A stretch of DNA of 64,000 nt from Tumebacillus sp. BK434 (GCF_004340785.1 NZ_SLXS01000001.1:682001-746000), one strand, 5' to 3'; counted from the stretch's first letter, positions 7,737-15,212 are shown. Numbers and translations: made by a program. The notes: generated by a model not told the origin, from the sequence alone.

Positions 7737-8849
7737 TTAGTACGCTTGGACCAGTTCCATGCCGTTGTAGTAGGCGTTGAGGATCTGATCGTACGACCAG
7801 CCGGACAAACCGAGCATCGAAGCGCCGTATTGGCTCATGCCGACGCCGTGGCCGTTACCGCCGCCGTAGAAAGTGACAGTCGACACATTGCCGCTCACAT
7901 CGCGCGCAATGTCAATCGTCGCAAAGGCGGACGGGAGGATCGTGTTGTTTTTGATCGTATTGCCGAGGTCGTACGCAGTCGAGCCGCCTTGGGCGCGATA
8001 CAGGGAGACGTCTTGGCCCTAGGTGTACGTTTTGCTCGGACGGATCGTGAAGCGGATGTTGTACTCTTTGACGATCTTGTAGGTGCCGGTCGTGCCTTCG
8101 ACGACCAGCTCCATCATGTTGCCGCCTTGGCCGCGCTTGGCGACGTAGAGGTTCTTCAGTTGGCCGATTCCGGACGCCGGGATCGCTTTTTGCACAAAGT
8201 TGCCCGCTGCGTCTTTCGTCAAAATGAACGCCGGATCTGCCGCATAACGGCCGGCGAGGTTTTGGTTGATCGTGTTTTCCAGCTCCAGCTTGGAGAAGCC
8301 GACCTTCCAGCGGAAGTAGTAGGACGCAGAATCATAGCCGTTCAAGGTGAGGTCTTTATAGAAAGCGTTCAACGCCGCTTCGTCCTGCGTGTTCATGTTG
8401 TAGATCTTCGAGCTGTCGGCCGGATCATACGTGAAGGAGCGCGCCGACAGATAGGCGATCGGGCTGCCCGGGAAGATGTTGCCCGCATCCGACCACACTT
8501 CGTGCTTGGCAGCGCCATAACCGCCCGAAGTGGAGTAGTAGCGCGCGTCGACCAGCGTGCCGTTTTGCTCCATGATCATGCCGGCCGTCTCGTTGACCGC
8601 CTGGGTGTGTAGCGTGCTTTCCGCGCTGTTATTGTAGACTTGGCTGAGCGTCGAGTCATCGACGTGGAAGCCGCGCTGCGCATAGCGGTTGGAGAAATAG
8701 TCGCTCATCGCATAGGTGCGTGCAGCGACGCTTTGCGCTTTCAGCGCTTCCAGACCGAACGAAGCCGGCATTTCGCTCGGCACGACCTGATACAGGTATT
8801 GCTCCATGTTCTTTCCCAGCGCCAACTGGTGGTATATACCACTTCGCAC
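7737..8849 (-). pseudogene. SpoIID/LytB-like amidase-enhancer gene, N-terminally truncated and interrupted by TAG
   Basis: The frame encodes a SpoIID domain: YLYQVVPSEMPASF and LEALKAQSVAARTYAM near the N-terminal end, and the hallmark GNGHGVGMSQYGAS near the C-terminal end. An in-frame TAG at 8019-8021 separates the first 276 codons from the last 93 sense codons, and the frame is open again down to a TAA at 7737. A single C-to-T change of a CAG codon would explain the stop. The N-terminal side is also cut: a stop codon lies in frame directly upstream of the GTG at 8849, and no signal peptide or N-terminal region precedes the domain. SpoIID proteins stimulate peptidoglycan remodelling, in keeping with the neighbouring wall-recycling genes. 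A sequencing error could account for the TAG but not for the missing N-terminus. Confidence 0.8.
8829..8842. promoter_or_regulatory. Perfect 14-bp palindrome resembling a NagR operator
   Basis: GTGGTATATACCAC is a perfect palindrome and shares the GTGGTATA half with the site before gntR. It lies at the truncated 5' end of the SpoIID-like pseudogene, so it may be the original operator of that transcription unit. Confidence 0.5.
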
Positions 8850-8887
8850 TTTTTAGTGGAAACCCTCTTTGTTTTATTCTCATTAAT

Positions 8888-8917
8888 TAAAAAAGAGCCC
8901 TGCTCTCGCGGGGCTCT
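8888..8917 (-). terminator. Intrinsic terminator of the 53-residue gene
   Basis: Arms AGAGCCC (8894-8900) and GGGCTCT (8911-8917) are followed on the minus strand by a T-run and TTAATTAA. The hairpin overlaps the stop codon of the small gene at 8916. Confidence 0.8.
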
Positions 8918-9077
8918 ACGCGGATTCGCTTCGGGGACGCCATTTGACGACCCAGCCGTCGGTGACGGCTTCCGGCTGTCTGGTCTCGTAACCGAGAGCT
9001 TCCAGAATGCCAACATACTTTTCCACTTGATCGAGCTTAGGCAACGCCATGCTCTCAAACCAATCTGCAACTTTCAC
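8916..9077 (-). CDS. Hypothetical 53-residue protein
   Basis: I do not recognise the family. The GTG at 9077 is chosen because AAGGAGG lies 9 bases upstream; earlier in-frame starts have no such site. The product (MKVADWFESM... to WRPRSESA) is soluble, with a predicted helix containing LDQVEKYVGILEALGY, then a short GWVVKW strand. It stands alone, is followed by its own terminator and has candidate Spo0A boxes upstream (9204-9235). The clear ribosome site and terminator argue that it is a real small gene. Confidence 0.65.
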   Translation of the reverse strand: MKVADWFESMALPKLDQVEKYVGILEALGYETRQPEAVTDGWVVKWRPRSESA

Positions 9078-9225
9078 TCTCGAACGCCTCCTTGACCTTC
9101 TTGTATGTAAACAAGCACACTCTGCAGAATCAATTGTATTCATGCTGCCGTTATATGGTTCGAGGCACCTGCCTCGCTTTGTGATGGTTCAGGCTTGTCC
9201 GAATTTTCGACTAATTATGACCGTA

Positions 9226-9235
9226 TTTTTCGACA
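9226..9235 (-). promoter_or_regulatory. Candidate Spo0A box
   Basis: On the minus strand this reads TGTCGAAAAA, matching the TGTCGAA core of the Spo0A box. A second, weaker copy (GTCGAAAA) lies at 9204-9211. Both are upstream of the 53-residue gene. The assignment rests on motif similarity only. Confidence 0.35.
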
Positions 9236-9333
9236 GTTTGAGCCCTTTTTTCACTCACTGTAGTTTGACTCTATCAGATATGATTCTATTTTAATAGACG
9301 CAGCTTCCCAGTAAAAGGTTACACCCTTTATAA

Positions 9334-9362
9334 AAAAAAGAAGAAGCCGGCGGCTCCTCCTT
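9334..9362 (-). terminator. Intrinsic terminator of the acetyltransferase gene
   Basis: On the minus strand GGAGCC-GCC-GGCTTC forms a short stem followed by TTC and a run of eight T residues. It overlaps the end of the gene at 9361. Confidence 0.65.
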
Positions 9363-9906
9363 ATCTCTTCAGCCCTTCCCAGTTCGGATTGACGATCGCA
9401 AAATGCACGCAGTCACGCCACTCTTGGTTCAGCAAGATGTATTTTTCCGACCGCCCGACATACTGAAACCCGAGCCGCAGTACCGCCATCTGGGCCGGGA
9501 CATTGGTCGTCAGCGTCGATGCTTCCAGCCGATGCAGGCGGTGTGTCTCGAACGCTTCCCGCATCAGCAGGCGCAGCGCCTTGCTGGCGATCCCATGTCC
9601 GGCGTGCAAGCGGTCGAGATGGCAGCCGATCTCCGCCTTTTGGCGCGGACCGCGCATGATATCATACAGGTGGCAGCGCCCGACCAAGTCCCCTTTGCGG
9701 TTGTGGATCAGGTAGGAGAAACGCTCTCCCGTCCGGTGGGCCGCCACCTGCTGCTCAACCAGCTCGCGCAGCCTTTTCGGATGATAAAACCGGTCATCAT
9801 CCCGCCCCGGCACAGTCTTGCGCAAAAACTCGCGGTTCGAAATTTCAAAGTCGATCACTTCTTCATAATCCGCTTCTGTGATCAGTCGGATCTCGATGTC
9901 TGACAC
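9361..9906 (-). CDS. GNAT-family N-acetyltransferase, RimJ/RimL type
   Basis: The GTG at 9906 is preferred because GGAGG lies 7 bases upstream; it gives 181 residues. The sequence has the GNAT pattern: IRLITEADYEEVIDFEISNREFL at the N-terminus, an acetyl-CoA-binding region around HAGHGIASKALRLLM, then LHRLEASTLTTNVPAQMAVLRLGFQYVG typical of RimJ/RimL proteins that acetylate protein N-termini or small amines. The substrate is unknown. It lies 70 bases downstream of the XRE-type regulator gene, which ends in its own terminator, so they are probably separate units. Confidence 0.85.
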   Translation of the reverse strand: MSDIEIRLITEADYEEVIDFEISNREFLRKTVPGRDDDRFYHPKRLRELVEQQVAAHRTGERFSYLIHNRKGDLVGRCHLYDIMRGPRQKAEIGCHLDRLHAGHGIASKALRLLMREAFETHRLHRLEASTLTTNVPAQMAVLRLGFQYVGRSEKYILLNQEWRDCVHFAIVNPNWEGLKR

Positions 9907-9965
9907 GAAACTTCCTCCATTCACTCCGGCGAAGCTGCCTGTCCCAGTCAACCTGCGAGCTGAAA

Positions 9966-9988
9966 AAAGGCCTCCGTCAGAGGCCTTC
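9966..9988 (-). terminator. Intrinsic terminator of the XRE-type regulator gene
   Basis: AAGGCCTC and GAGGCCTT arms around a short loop, followed by TTTTTT on the minus strand. The hairpin covers the stop codon at 9977-9979. Confidence 0.85.
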
Positions 9989-10495
9989 CTGCGCGCCGTC
10001 CAGCGCCAATTCCTGCAGACGCTTGTGCGCAACTGATGGGTCCATGCTGTAATAATGCAGAAAATGGTCCTCGTCGAGGATGCGGAAATGTCCGGTCAGC
10101 ACATGCTTTTGCAGACAAAAGCCTCCCGTGCGCTGCACCTCCGTCCACCATACTTTGCCGCCCAACGTCTTGTACCAGGCACCAGACTGGCGCTTGCCGG
10201 CGACCAGGTCGAGGATCTCCAGCACAGAGTCCCCGAACAGCGCCTGCACGATCTCGCTTTTGCGAAACAGCACCGCCGTCAAGCCGGCCGCCGTGAACCC
10301 GAGCGTCTGGCGTCCTTTTTCGACCTGCACCAGCGTTTTCTTGGAGATGCCGATCGTCTCGGCCATCTTGTCTTGCGTCAGGTCCAGCTCCGCCCGGATC
10401 AGCCGCAGCTTGTCCGAGACCATCTTATCGAACTGATCCCGGCTAAATCCTTGTGCAGTTCCCTGTTCCACTGCGTCCGACCACCTTGTCGTCAT
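9977..10495 (-). CDS. XRE-family transcriptional regulator
   Basis: A 172-residue protein with a central Cro/C1-type helix-turn-helix (about residues 28-75, LRLIRAELDLTQDKMAETIG and SKKTLVQVEKGRQTLG). The C-terminal 85 residues are rich in aromatic residues and form an unrecognised domain. No Shine-Dalgarno site precedes the ATG at 10495; a consensus promoter ends only about 11 bases upstream, which points to a leaderless mRNA. An inverted repeat at 10497-10510 abuts the start codon and is a likely autoregulatory operator. An internal GTG nine codons downstream, preceded by AAGGTGG, is an alternative start. The regulated genes are unknown. Confidence 0.8.
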   Translation of the reverse strand: MTTRWSDAVEQGTAQGFSRDQFDKMVSDKLRLIRAELDLTQDKMAETIGISKKTLVQVEKGRQTLGFTAAGLTAVLFRKSEIVQALFGDSVLEILDLVAGKRQSGAWYKTLGGKVWWTEVQRTGGFCLQKHVLTGHFRILDEDHFLHYYSMDPSVAHKRLQELALDGAQEGL

Positions 10496-10496
10496 T

Positions 10497-10510
10497 GTGT
10501 AATTTTACAC
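10497..10510. promoter_or_regulatory. Inverted repeat, probable autoregulatory operator
   Basis: GTGTAA-TT-TTACAC is a perfect inverted repeat between the -10 element and the start codon of the XRE-family gene. Confidence 0.6.
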
Positions 10511-10535
10511 TACACAAAGGGGGCCAATTTGTCAA
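10507..10535 (-). promoter_or_regulatory. Promoter of the XRE-type regulator gene
   Basis: The minus strand has a perfect -35 TTGACA (10535-10530), a 17-base spacer and a -10 TAGTGT (10512-10507). The expected start point falls within a few bases of the ATG at 10495. Confidence 0.6.
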
Positions 10536-10544
10536 ACATCCCAA

Positions 10545-10572
10545 AGAGCCCCCCGTCAACAGACAGGGGGCG
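10545..10572 (-). terminator. Hairpin terminator after the HesB-like gene
   Basis: GCCCCCCGTC and GACAGGGGGC pair at nine of ten positions. The minus-strand tail is TCTTTGGG, so the U-tract is weak. Confidence 0.5.
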
Positions 10573-10586
10573 TTCAGCAAAGCTCG

Positions 10587-10880
10587 TCAACACTGCGAGC
10601 CGGGAATGCTTTCATCATAAATCGAAAAGCCTGCATCTTCCTCATAGTCGATCACAAGGTCCTGCACCAGGCTCGCCGTCTTCGCGCCGAACAAAAACAG
10701 GATGCCCTCTTCTTCGACTTGGGTATCGCGCGGGGCCGGTTCATCCAGAGCCAGCCGATAGGACGGACCGCCTCAGCCCGGCAAGACATAGATGCGCGCA
10801 CCGTGGTGCTCCTTGCCTTCGAGCTGCTGGAGCTCTTTGATCCGCTCAACAGCCGCTGCGCTGATGTCGATCGTAATCAT
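10587..10880 (-). CDS. HesB/IscA-like protein with in-frame TGA, probable selenoprotein
   Basis: Read through TGA as selenocysteine (U), the gene encodes 97 residues beginning MITIDISAAAVERIKEL. The ATG at 10880 has a GAGGTGAGG ribosome site. The TGA (10773-10775) sits in ARIYVLPG-U-GGPSYRLALDEP, exactly where HesB/IscA proteins have the cluster-binding Cys of the GCSG loop. The frame continues with typical family sequence (EEEGILFLF, LVIDYEEDAGFSIYDES) to a TGA at 10587. A subfamily of HesB-related proteins is known to contain Sec at this position. A modest stem can form just after the TGA: 10770-10767 with 10740-10737, and 10764-10761 with 10746-10743. The C-terminal CGCG cysteines of true IscA are absent. 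A nonsense mutation is the alternative, but conserved sequence on both sides makes decay less likely. Confidence 0.75.
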
Positions 10881-11293
10881 CTTCCTCACCTCACCACCAG
10901 TGTAGCATATCCGGTTGTGCAGGGATAATCCCACGTTCGAAGCGCGAATTACCCGGAAGTTGTATTTATTGAAGCTTTTGCCAACAGCTTCGACGTTCAC
11001 TGCTTGCACGACGAAAAACTCTTCTGGTTTTCATCGGCCCTGCACTGCATCGTACAACCTCCCCGTATAATTTCGGAAAGTTACAAATATTCTATCTTAA
11101 AGACGTTACCGAATCGTTCCCAGACTTCCAGACTCGGGAGATAAGCCTCCAGTCCTATTCTTCATTTGCACTTACTAAATGTTTGACAAATCGGACTCTT
11201 TTTCGTACAATTCTAAAGAAATCAGCTTCGAGCATGAATACAATTTGCTCGAACATAAATTCATTCCTTATTTTTCTTCGGGAGGGAAAAAGT
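10881..11293. other. Long intergenic region with the promoter of the NSS transporter
   Basis: No protein-coding gene is convincing in these 413 bases. The region contains a strong plus-strand promoter at 11183-11211 and a short repeat (GAAGCT and AGCTTC around 10970-10991). I see no recognisable riboswitch. Confidence 0.6.
11183..11211 (+). promoter_or_regulatory. Sigma-A promoter of the NSS transporter gene
   Basis: A perfect -35 TTGACA (11183-11188), 17-base spacer and -10 TACAAT (11206-11211). It predicts a 5' untranslated region of about 75 bases. Confidence 0.8.
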
Positions 11294-12655
11294 GTGAAAA
11301 TTGAAACAAATTCCAAATCACTGCAATTGGAACCAAAAGCAGCAGACAGTTTCACTTCTACCGGCTTCATTCTTGCGGCGATCGGTTCCTCGGTGGGTCT
11401 CGGGAACATGTGGAAGTTCCCGTACATTACGGGCATGTACGGCGGCGCGGCCTTCTTCCTCATCTTTATCCTTTGTCTCGCGCTGGTCGGCTTGCCGATC
11501 CTGCTGGCCGAGATGGTCATCGGCCGCGGTGGACGCGGCAACGCAGTATCTGCCTTTCATAACTTGAGCAAGACCAAATGGTGGGGCTACTTCGGCTTCC
11601 TTTCTGTATTTTCCGCTTTTGCAATCATGGGTTTCTATTCTGTCGTAGCAGGTTGGACCATGAACTATGCGTTCACGGCGCTAACCGGCAATCTTTTTGA
11701 AAATCCGGATTACACCGCTTCTTTCCTTTCCTTCGCCGGCGGCAACATGCCGATCTTCTGGACCATCGTTACGCTGATCATCACCTGCTGGGTCGTCGCG
11801 AAAGGCGTCGCCGGCGGGATCGAGAAATTCAACAAAATCCTGATCCCCGGTCTGGCTGCCATCCTGATCATCCTGATGATCCGCGCGCTGACCCTGCCGG
11901 GCGCAGGCGCAGGCGTCGAGTTCTTCCTGATGCCCGACTTCAGCAAACTGACCACCGAATCGGCGCTCGTCGCTCTCGGCCACGCCTTCTTCTCGCTTTC
12001 CCTCGGTATGGGCGCCATGCTCACCTACGGCGCTTATACCTCGAAGAAACAGTCGCTGGGCAAAGCGGCTGCAGCTGTAGCCGGCGGCGACCTGCTCTAC
12101 GCGTTTGTCGCAGGCTTGATTATCTTCCCGACCGTCTTCTCCTACGGCATCGAACCGGGTCAAGGCCCGGGCCTCGCCTTCATGGCACTGCCGGCAGCAT
12201 TTGCCGCGATGCCGCTGGGCAATCTGTTTGGCTTCTTGTTCTTCATCCTGCTGTCGATCGCTGCGCTGACTTCCACCGTTTCGCTGGTTGAAGTTCCGAA
12301 CGCTTACCTGATGGAACGCTTCAAGTGGAGCCGCGCCAAATCGTCGGTGCTCGTGACGCTTGGCATCTTCGTGGTTTCCATCCCGGCTTCGATGTCGATG
12401 GGCATTCTGTCTGACAACCTGCTGTTTGGCAAGACGTTCTTCGATCTCCTCGACTTCGTGGCCTCGAACATCTTCCTGCCGATCGGCGGTCTGATCGTCA
12501 CTTTGTTCACCGGCTACGCGTGGAAGCGTGCCGGCGAAGAAGCGGGTCTTTCCGGCTTCTGGTACAACTCCTGGATGTTCTGCCTGAAGTACATCGCGCC
12601 GATCATGGTGATCGTGATCTTCCTGTACTCGATCGGCATCATCAAGTTCTCCTAA
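11294..12655 (+). CDS. Sodium-dependent transporter, NSS/SNF family
   Basis: The GTG at 11294 follows GGGAGGG and gives 453 residues. The NSS signature is clear in the first helix region: GFILAAIGSSVGLGNMWKFP at about residues 20-40, which lines the sodium and substrate sites. About 11-12 hydrophobic segments follow, with the family-typical loop KKQSLGKAAAAVAGGD. NSS proteins couple sodium influx to uptake of amino acids or related amines; the substrate is not deducible. The gene has its own promoter and ends at a strong shared terminator, so it is monocistronic. The longer reading frame from 11183 overlaps the promoter and is not the real start. Confidence 0.9.
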   Translation: MKIETNSKSLQLEPKAADSFTSTGFILAAIGSSVGLGNMWKFPYITGMYGGAAFFLIFILCLALVGLPILLAEMVIGRGGRGNAVSAFHNLSKTKWWGYFGFLSVFSAFAIMGFYSVVAGWTMNYAFTALTGNLFENPDYTASFLSFAGGNMPIFWTIVTLIITCWVVAKGVAGGIEKFNKILIPGLAAILIILMIRALTLPGAGAGVEFFLMPDFSKLTTESALVALGHAFFSLSLGMGAMLTYGAYTSKKQSLGKAAAAVAGGDLLYAFVAGLIIFPTVFSYGIEPGQGPGLAFMALPAAFAAMPLGNLFGFLFFILLSIAALTSTVSLVEVPNAYLMERFKWSRAKSSVLVTLGIFVVSIPASMSMGILSDNLLFGKTFFDLLDFVASNIFLPIGGLIVTLFTGYAWKRAGEEAGLSGFWYNSWMFCLKYIAPIMVIVIFLYSIGIIKFS

Positions 12656-12668
12656 GTTCATGCAAACA

Positions 12669-12700
12669 AAAACCACCGCGGGCAGCCCGCGGTGGTTTTC
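12669..12700. terminator. Bidirectional terminator between the NSS transporter and clpP
   Basis: A perfect stem (AACCACCGCGGG and CCCGCGGTGGTT arms) with A residues on one side and T residues on the other serves both convergent genes. Confidence 0.9.
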
Positions 12701-12703
12701 TGC

Positions 12704-13285
12704 TTACAGCTTCTCGATCACTTTGTCGAGCAGGCCGTAGTTCTTCGCCTCTTCTGCCGACAGCCAGTGGTCGCGTTCCATGTCATGCAACACTTCCTCA
12801 TACGGTTTGCCGGACCGTTCGGCGAGGACTCGGGTCAGGGTGCGCTTGGTGCGCAGCATGCGCTCAAGCTGGATCTCCATGTCGCTCGCCTGGCCTTGCG
12901 CGCCGCCGGACGGCTGGTGAATCATGATCTCCGCGTTCGGCAGTGCGATGCGTTTGCCGTCCGCGCCGGCAGCCAGCAGGACTGCCCCCATCGAAGCGGC
13001 CATGCCGATGCAGATCGTCGAGACATCCGGTTTGATGTATTGCATCGTGTCATAGATCGCCATCCCCGCCGATGTGGAGCCGCCCGGCGAGTTGATGTAG
13101 AGATGGATGTCTTTATCCGGGTCATCCGCTGCGAGGAACAGCAGCTGCGCGATGATCGAGTTGGCCACATTGTCGTCGATCGCGGTGCCGAGGAAGACGA
13201 TGCGGTCTTTCAGCATCCGCGAATAAATGTCATAGGAGCGCTCTCCCATGCTGGTTTGTTCCACTACATAAGGAATCAGGTTCAT
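12704..13285 (-). CDS. clpP: ATP-dependent Clp protease proteolytic subunit
   Basis: ClpP forms the tetradecameric serine protease core that works with ClpX, ClpC or ClpE. The 193-residue protein has normal length. The catalytic Ser98 lies in GMAASMGA and His123 in MIHQPSGG; the third residue (Asp) is in the C-terminal half, after RDHWLS. Other family features are YINSPGGS and TICIGMAAS. The gene stands alone, with a good ribosome site (GGGAGGTAC) before the ATG at 13285. It converges with the NSS gene at a shared terminator. No CtsR-like direct repeat was found in the short upstream gap. Confidence 0.97.
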   Translation of the reverse strand: MNLIPYVVEQTSMGERSYDIYSRMLKDRIVFLGTAIDDNVANSIIAQLLFLAADDPDKDIHLYINSPGGSTSAGMAIYDTMQYIKPDVSTICIGMAASMGAVLLAAGADGKRIALPNAEIMIHQPSGGAQGQASDMEIQLERMLRTKRTLTRVLAERSGKPYEEVLHDMERDHWLSAEEAKNYGLLDKVIEKL

Positions 13286-13327
13286 CTAAAAGTACCTCCC
13301 TTTTTTAGCTTGTGCTCTTCCTTGCAC

Positions 13328-13564
13328 TCAGGCTGCCAGTCCTTGCGGCGATGCCTTGGTCACATCGCCAAAACCGGACGTCACCCCGGTCAAACGCACC
13401 TGCGGCTGCTGGCCGTTCCCGCCGATCATCCAGTCCACAACGGCCGTTTCGCGGGAACTGCGGGCACCCGTCGGGAACGGAATCACATTGCCGGTGCGCT
13501 CGCTGCCACGCTCGGCTCGTTCAAAGACGACGACCGCTCTGGCTTCCGCTTGCCGTTCACTCAT
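13328..13564 (-). CDS. Hypothetical 78-residue protein coupled to an ArsR-type regulator
   Basis: I do not recognise this protein. The ATG at 13564 overlaps the TGA of the regulator gene as ATGA, a typical sign of translational coupling. The sequence (MSERQAEARAVVVFERAERG...) is soluble and mildly basic, with NVIPFPTGARSSRETAVVDW in the middle and a Gly/Ser-rich C-terminal half (TGVTSGFGDVTKASPQG). No membrane segment or cysteine is seen. It could assist or be regulated with the upstream ArsR-type protein. Confidence 0.6.
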   Translation of the reverse strand: MSERQAEARAVVVFERAERGSERTGNVIPFPTGARSSRETAVVDWMIGGNGQQPQVRLTGVTSGFGDVTKASPQGLAA

Positions 13565-14160
13565 TTGACATCCCCTCCTTGACCTGCGTCCGGGTAGACG
13601 GCAAGGATCACGTTGTACGCTTCGTCCGCAAGATTGGCCGACTGGTACTTCGCGACCAGCTCCTGCACCAGTTGCACATAGTCCCGGACGAACTCCTGGC
13701 GCTTCTCTTCCGTTTCCAGCTGCAGTTTCATCGTCAACGTGGCGCTCGGGATCTGCACGTCCTGATCGCATTGCTCCATCAGAGTCAGCGCATCGCGCTT
13801 GATGCGGTCGGAGATCGTGATCAGGTGCGCGAGCGAGCTTTGGTCCTTGATCCGCTGCATCGCCTCCTGATTCAAGCCGAGCAGTTCGGAGATGACAAAG
13901 GTGCGGGCGATCGACTGGTACAGCACCTCGACGAGGTTGCGCACCTGCCGGGTGCCGACACGCCGCGCCAGCCCGACTTTTTCCAATGCTTTGAGATGAT
14001 AATTGACGCGTTGCGGCGTATCATTGATCATGCGCGCCACTTCGGCAGCCGACGCAGGATCGGTGAGTTTCGAGAGGATCTCCGCCCGGAGCGGGTTGAG
14101 CAGCGCGGTGGCCTGCTCCGGCAGTTCCACATACCAGGTCTCTTGGATCAGCTCCCTCAC
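13561..14160 (-). CDS. ArsR-like helix-turn-helix regulator
   Basis: A 199-residue protein with an N-terminal winged helix domain: LLNPLRAEILSKLTDPASAAEVARMINDTPQRVNYHLKALEKVGLARR (about residues 21-70) matches the ArsR-type fold, including the recognition helix near QRVNYHLKALE. The C-terminal 125 residues are helical and may be a dimerisation or ligand domain; no metal-binding cysteine motif is visible. The start at 14160 has GGGGAGGTGAGG upstream. It is co-transcribed with the 78-residue protein through a 4-base overlap. Targets and signal are unknown. Confidence 0.8.
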   Translation of the reverse strand: MRELIQETWYVELPEQATALLNPLRAEILSKLTDPASAAEVARMINDTPQRVNYHLKALEKVGLARRVGTRQVRNLVEVLYQSIARTFVISELLGLNQEAMQRIKDQSSLAHLITISDRIKRDALTLMEQCDQDVQIPSATLTMKLQLETEEKRQEFVRDYVQLVQELVAKYQSANLADEAYNVILAVYPDAGQGGDVK

Positions 14161-14231
14161 CTCCCCTAAAAACTTTGTGCTTCGTAAAAATATATTATTA
14201 CGTTATGCGGCGTTTGTCAAAATGATACAGC

Positions 14232-14264
14232 AAAAAAATGGCAGACTGCCACCGACAGCCTGCC
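14232..14264 (-). terminator. Intrinsic terminator downstream of the SDR gene
   Basis: GGCAGGCTG and CAGTCTGCC arms on the minus strand are followed by ATTTTTTT. It lies 90 bases after the SDR stop codon. Confidence 0.75.
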
Positions 14265-14352
14265 TTGGTCTCGATGATCTCCTGCTGAATCCCGTGTCGC
14301 CCGGCATGATGCCGGACGCGGCCTCCCAGCCATGGAAACCGCGCCATCCTCA

Positions 14353-15093
14353 TCAGAAGCTCAAGCCTCCGTCGACCGCCAGCACTGCGCCGTTGATAAA
14401 GCTCGCTTCATCGGACGCCAGGAACAGGTAGGCGTTGGCGATGTCGCGCGGCTGGCCGAGGCGGCGCAGCGGCGTCTGCATCTGCATCGCCTGCAGCACC
14501 TTCTCCGGCACTTTGCCGGTCATGTTGGTGGCGACAAACCCCGGTGCGACCGCGTTGACGCGCACGCCTTTCGGGCCGAGCTCTTTCGCCCATGTCTTGG
14601 TCATGCCGACGACGCCCGCCTTGGTCGCCGCGTAGTTGGTCTGGCCGACGTTGCCGAACTGGGCGACGACCGATGCGGCATTGAGGATCACGCCGCTGCC
14701 CTGCGCCATCATCACCTTGGCGGCCGCCTGCGTGCAGAGGAAGACGCCGGTCAGGTTGATGCCGATCACTTGGTCCCACTGCTCCTGTTCCATCTTGACG
14801 AGGAAGCCGTCGCGGGTGATCCCGGCGTTGTTGACGAGGATGTCGACGCGGCCGAACTTTTCGAGCGCGGCGGCCACGATCTGCTCGACGTCTTCGGACG
14901 AGGACACGTCCGCTTTTACAAAATGAGCTTCTGCGCCGAGCCCGCGCAGTTCTTCGACGGCAAGCGCGCCGTTCGTTTCATCAAAATCGGCGAGGATCAC
15001 CTTCGCCCCGTTCTGTGCGAACAGGATGGCCGTCTCCTTGCCGATGCCGTTCGCTCCGCCGGTGATGATTGCTGTCTTGTCTTGTAAGCGCAT
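14353..15093 (-). CDS. Short-chain dehydrogenase/reductase, FabG-like
   Basis: The ATG at 15093 follows GGAGGG and gives 246 residues, the usual FabG length. The NAD(P)-binding motif TGGANGIG lies at about residues 11-18, NNAG at about 87-90, the catalytic Ser in AASVVAQF and the Tyr-Lys pair in YAATKAG. The C-terminal GGLSF end is typical of 3-oxoacyl-ACP reductases. An Asp-containing ILADFD after beta-2 suggests a possible preference for NAD. Isolated location, divergent from lexA, gives no pathway context, so it might be a 3-oxoacyl-ACP or acetoacetyl-CoA reductase or another SDR. Confidence 0.88.
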   Translation of the reverse strand: MRLQDKTAIITGGANGIGKETAILFAQNGAKVILADFDETNGALAVEELRGLGAEAHFVKADVSSSEDVEQIVAAALEKFGRVDILVNNAGITRDGFLVKMEQEQWDQVIGINLTGVFLCTQAAAKVMMAQGSGVILNAASVVAQFGNVGQTNYAATKAGVVGMTKTWAKELGPKGVRVNAVAPGFVATNMTGKVPEKVLQAMQMQTPLRRLGQPRDIANAYLFLASDEASFINGAVLAVDGGLSF

Positions 15094-15198
15094 ATGCGTT
15101 CTCCCTCCATGTTGAGCCTGTTCTGCTGATCGAATTATACCATTCGTTGTTACATGCCAGTTGCACCTGTCCGAAAAATCGGAAGAATGTCGGAAATA

Positions 15199-15212
15199 AG
15201 AACTTACGTTTG
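15199..15212. promoter_or_regulatory. Weak LexA box upstream of lexA
   Basis: AGAACTTACGTTTG resembles the Bacillus SOS box CGAACRNRYGTTYC with three mismatches and overlaps the -35 region of the lexA promoter. Confidence 0.4.

Noticed and set aside
10773-10775. TGA read as a simple nonsense mutation
   Set aside because: Conserved HesB sequence continues on both sides, and the position is the known Sec site; kept as a selenoprotein candidate, although decay is not excluded.
14290-14315. Short CCGGC/GCCGG hairpin after the SDR gene
   Set aside because: No T-run follows; the better terminator is at 14232-14264.
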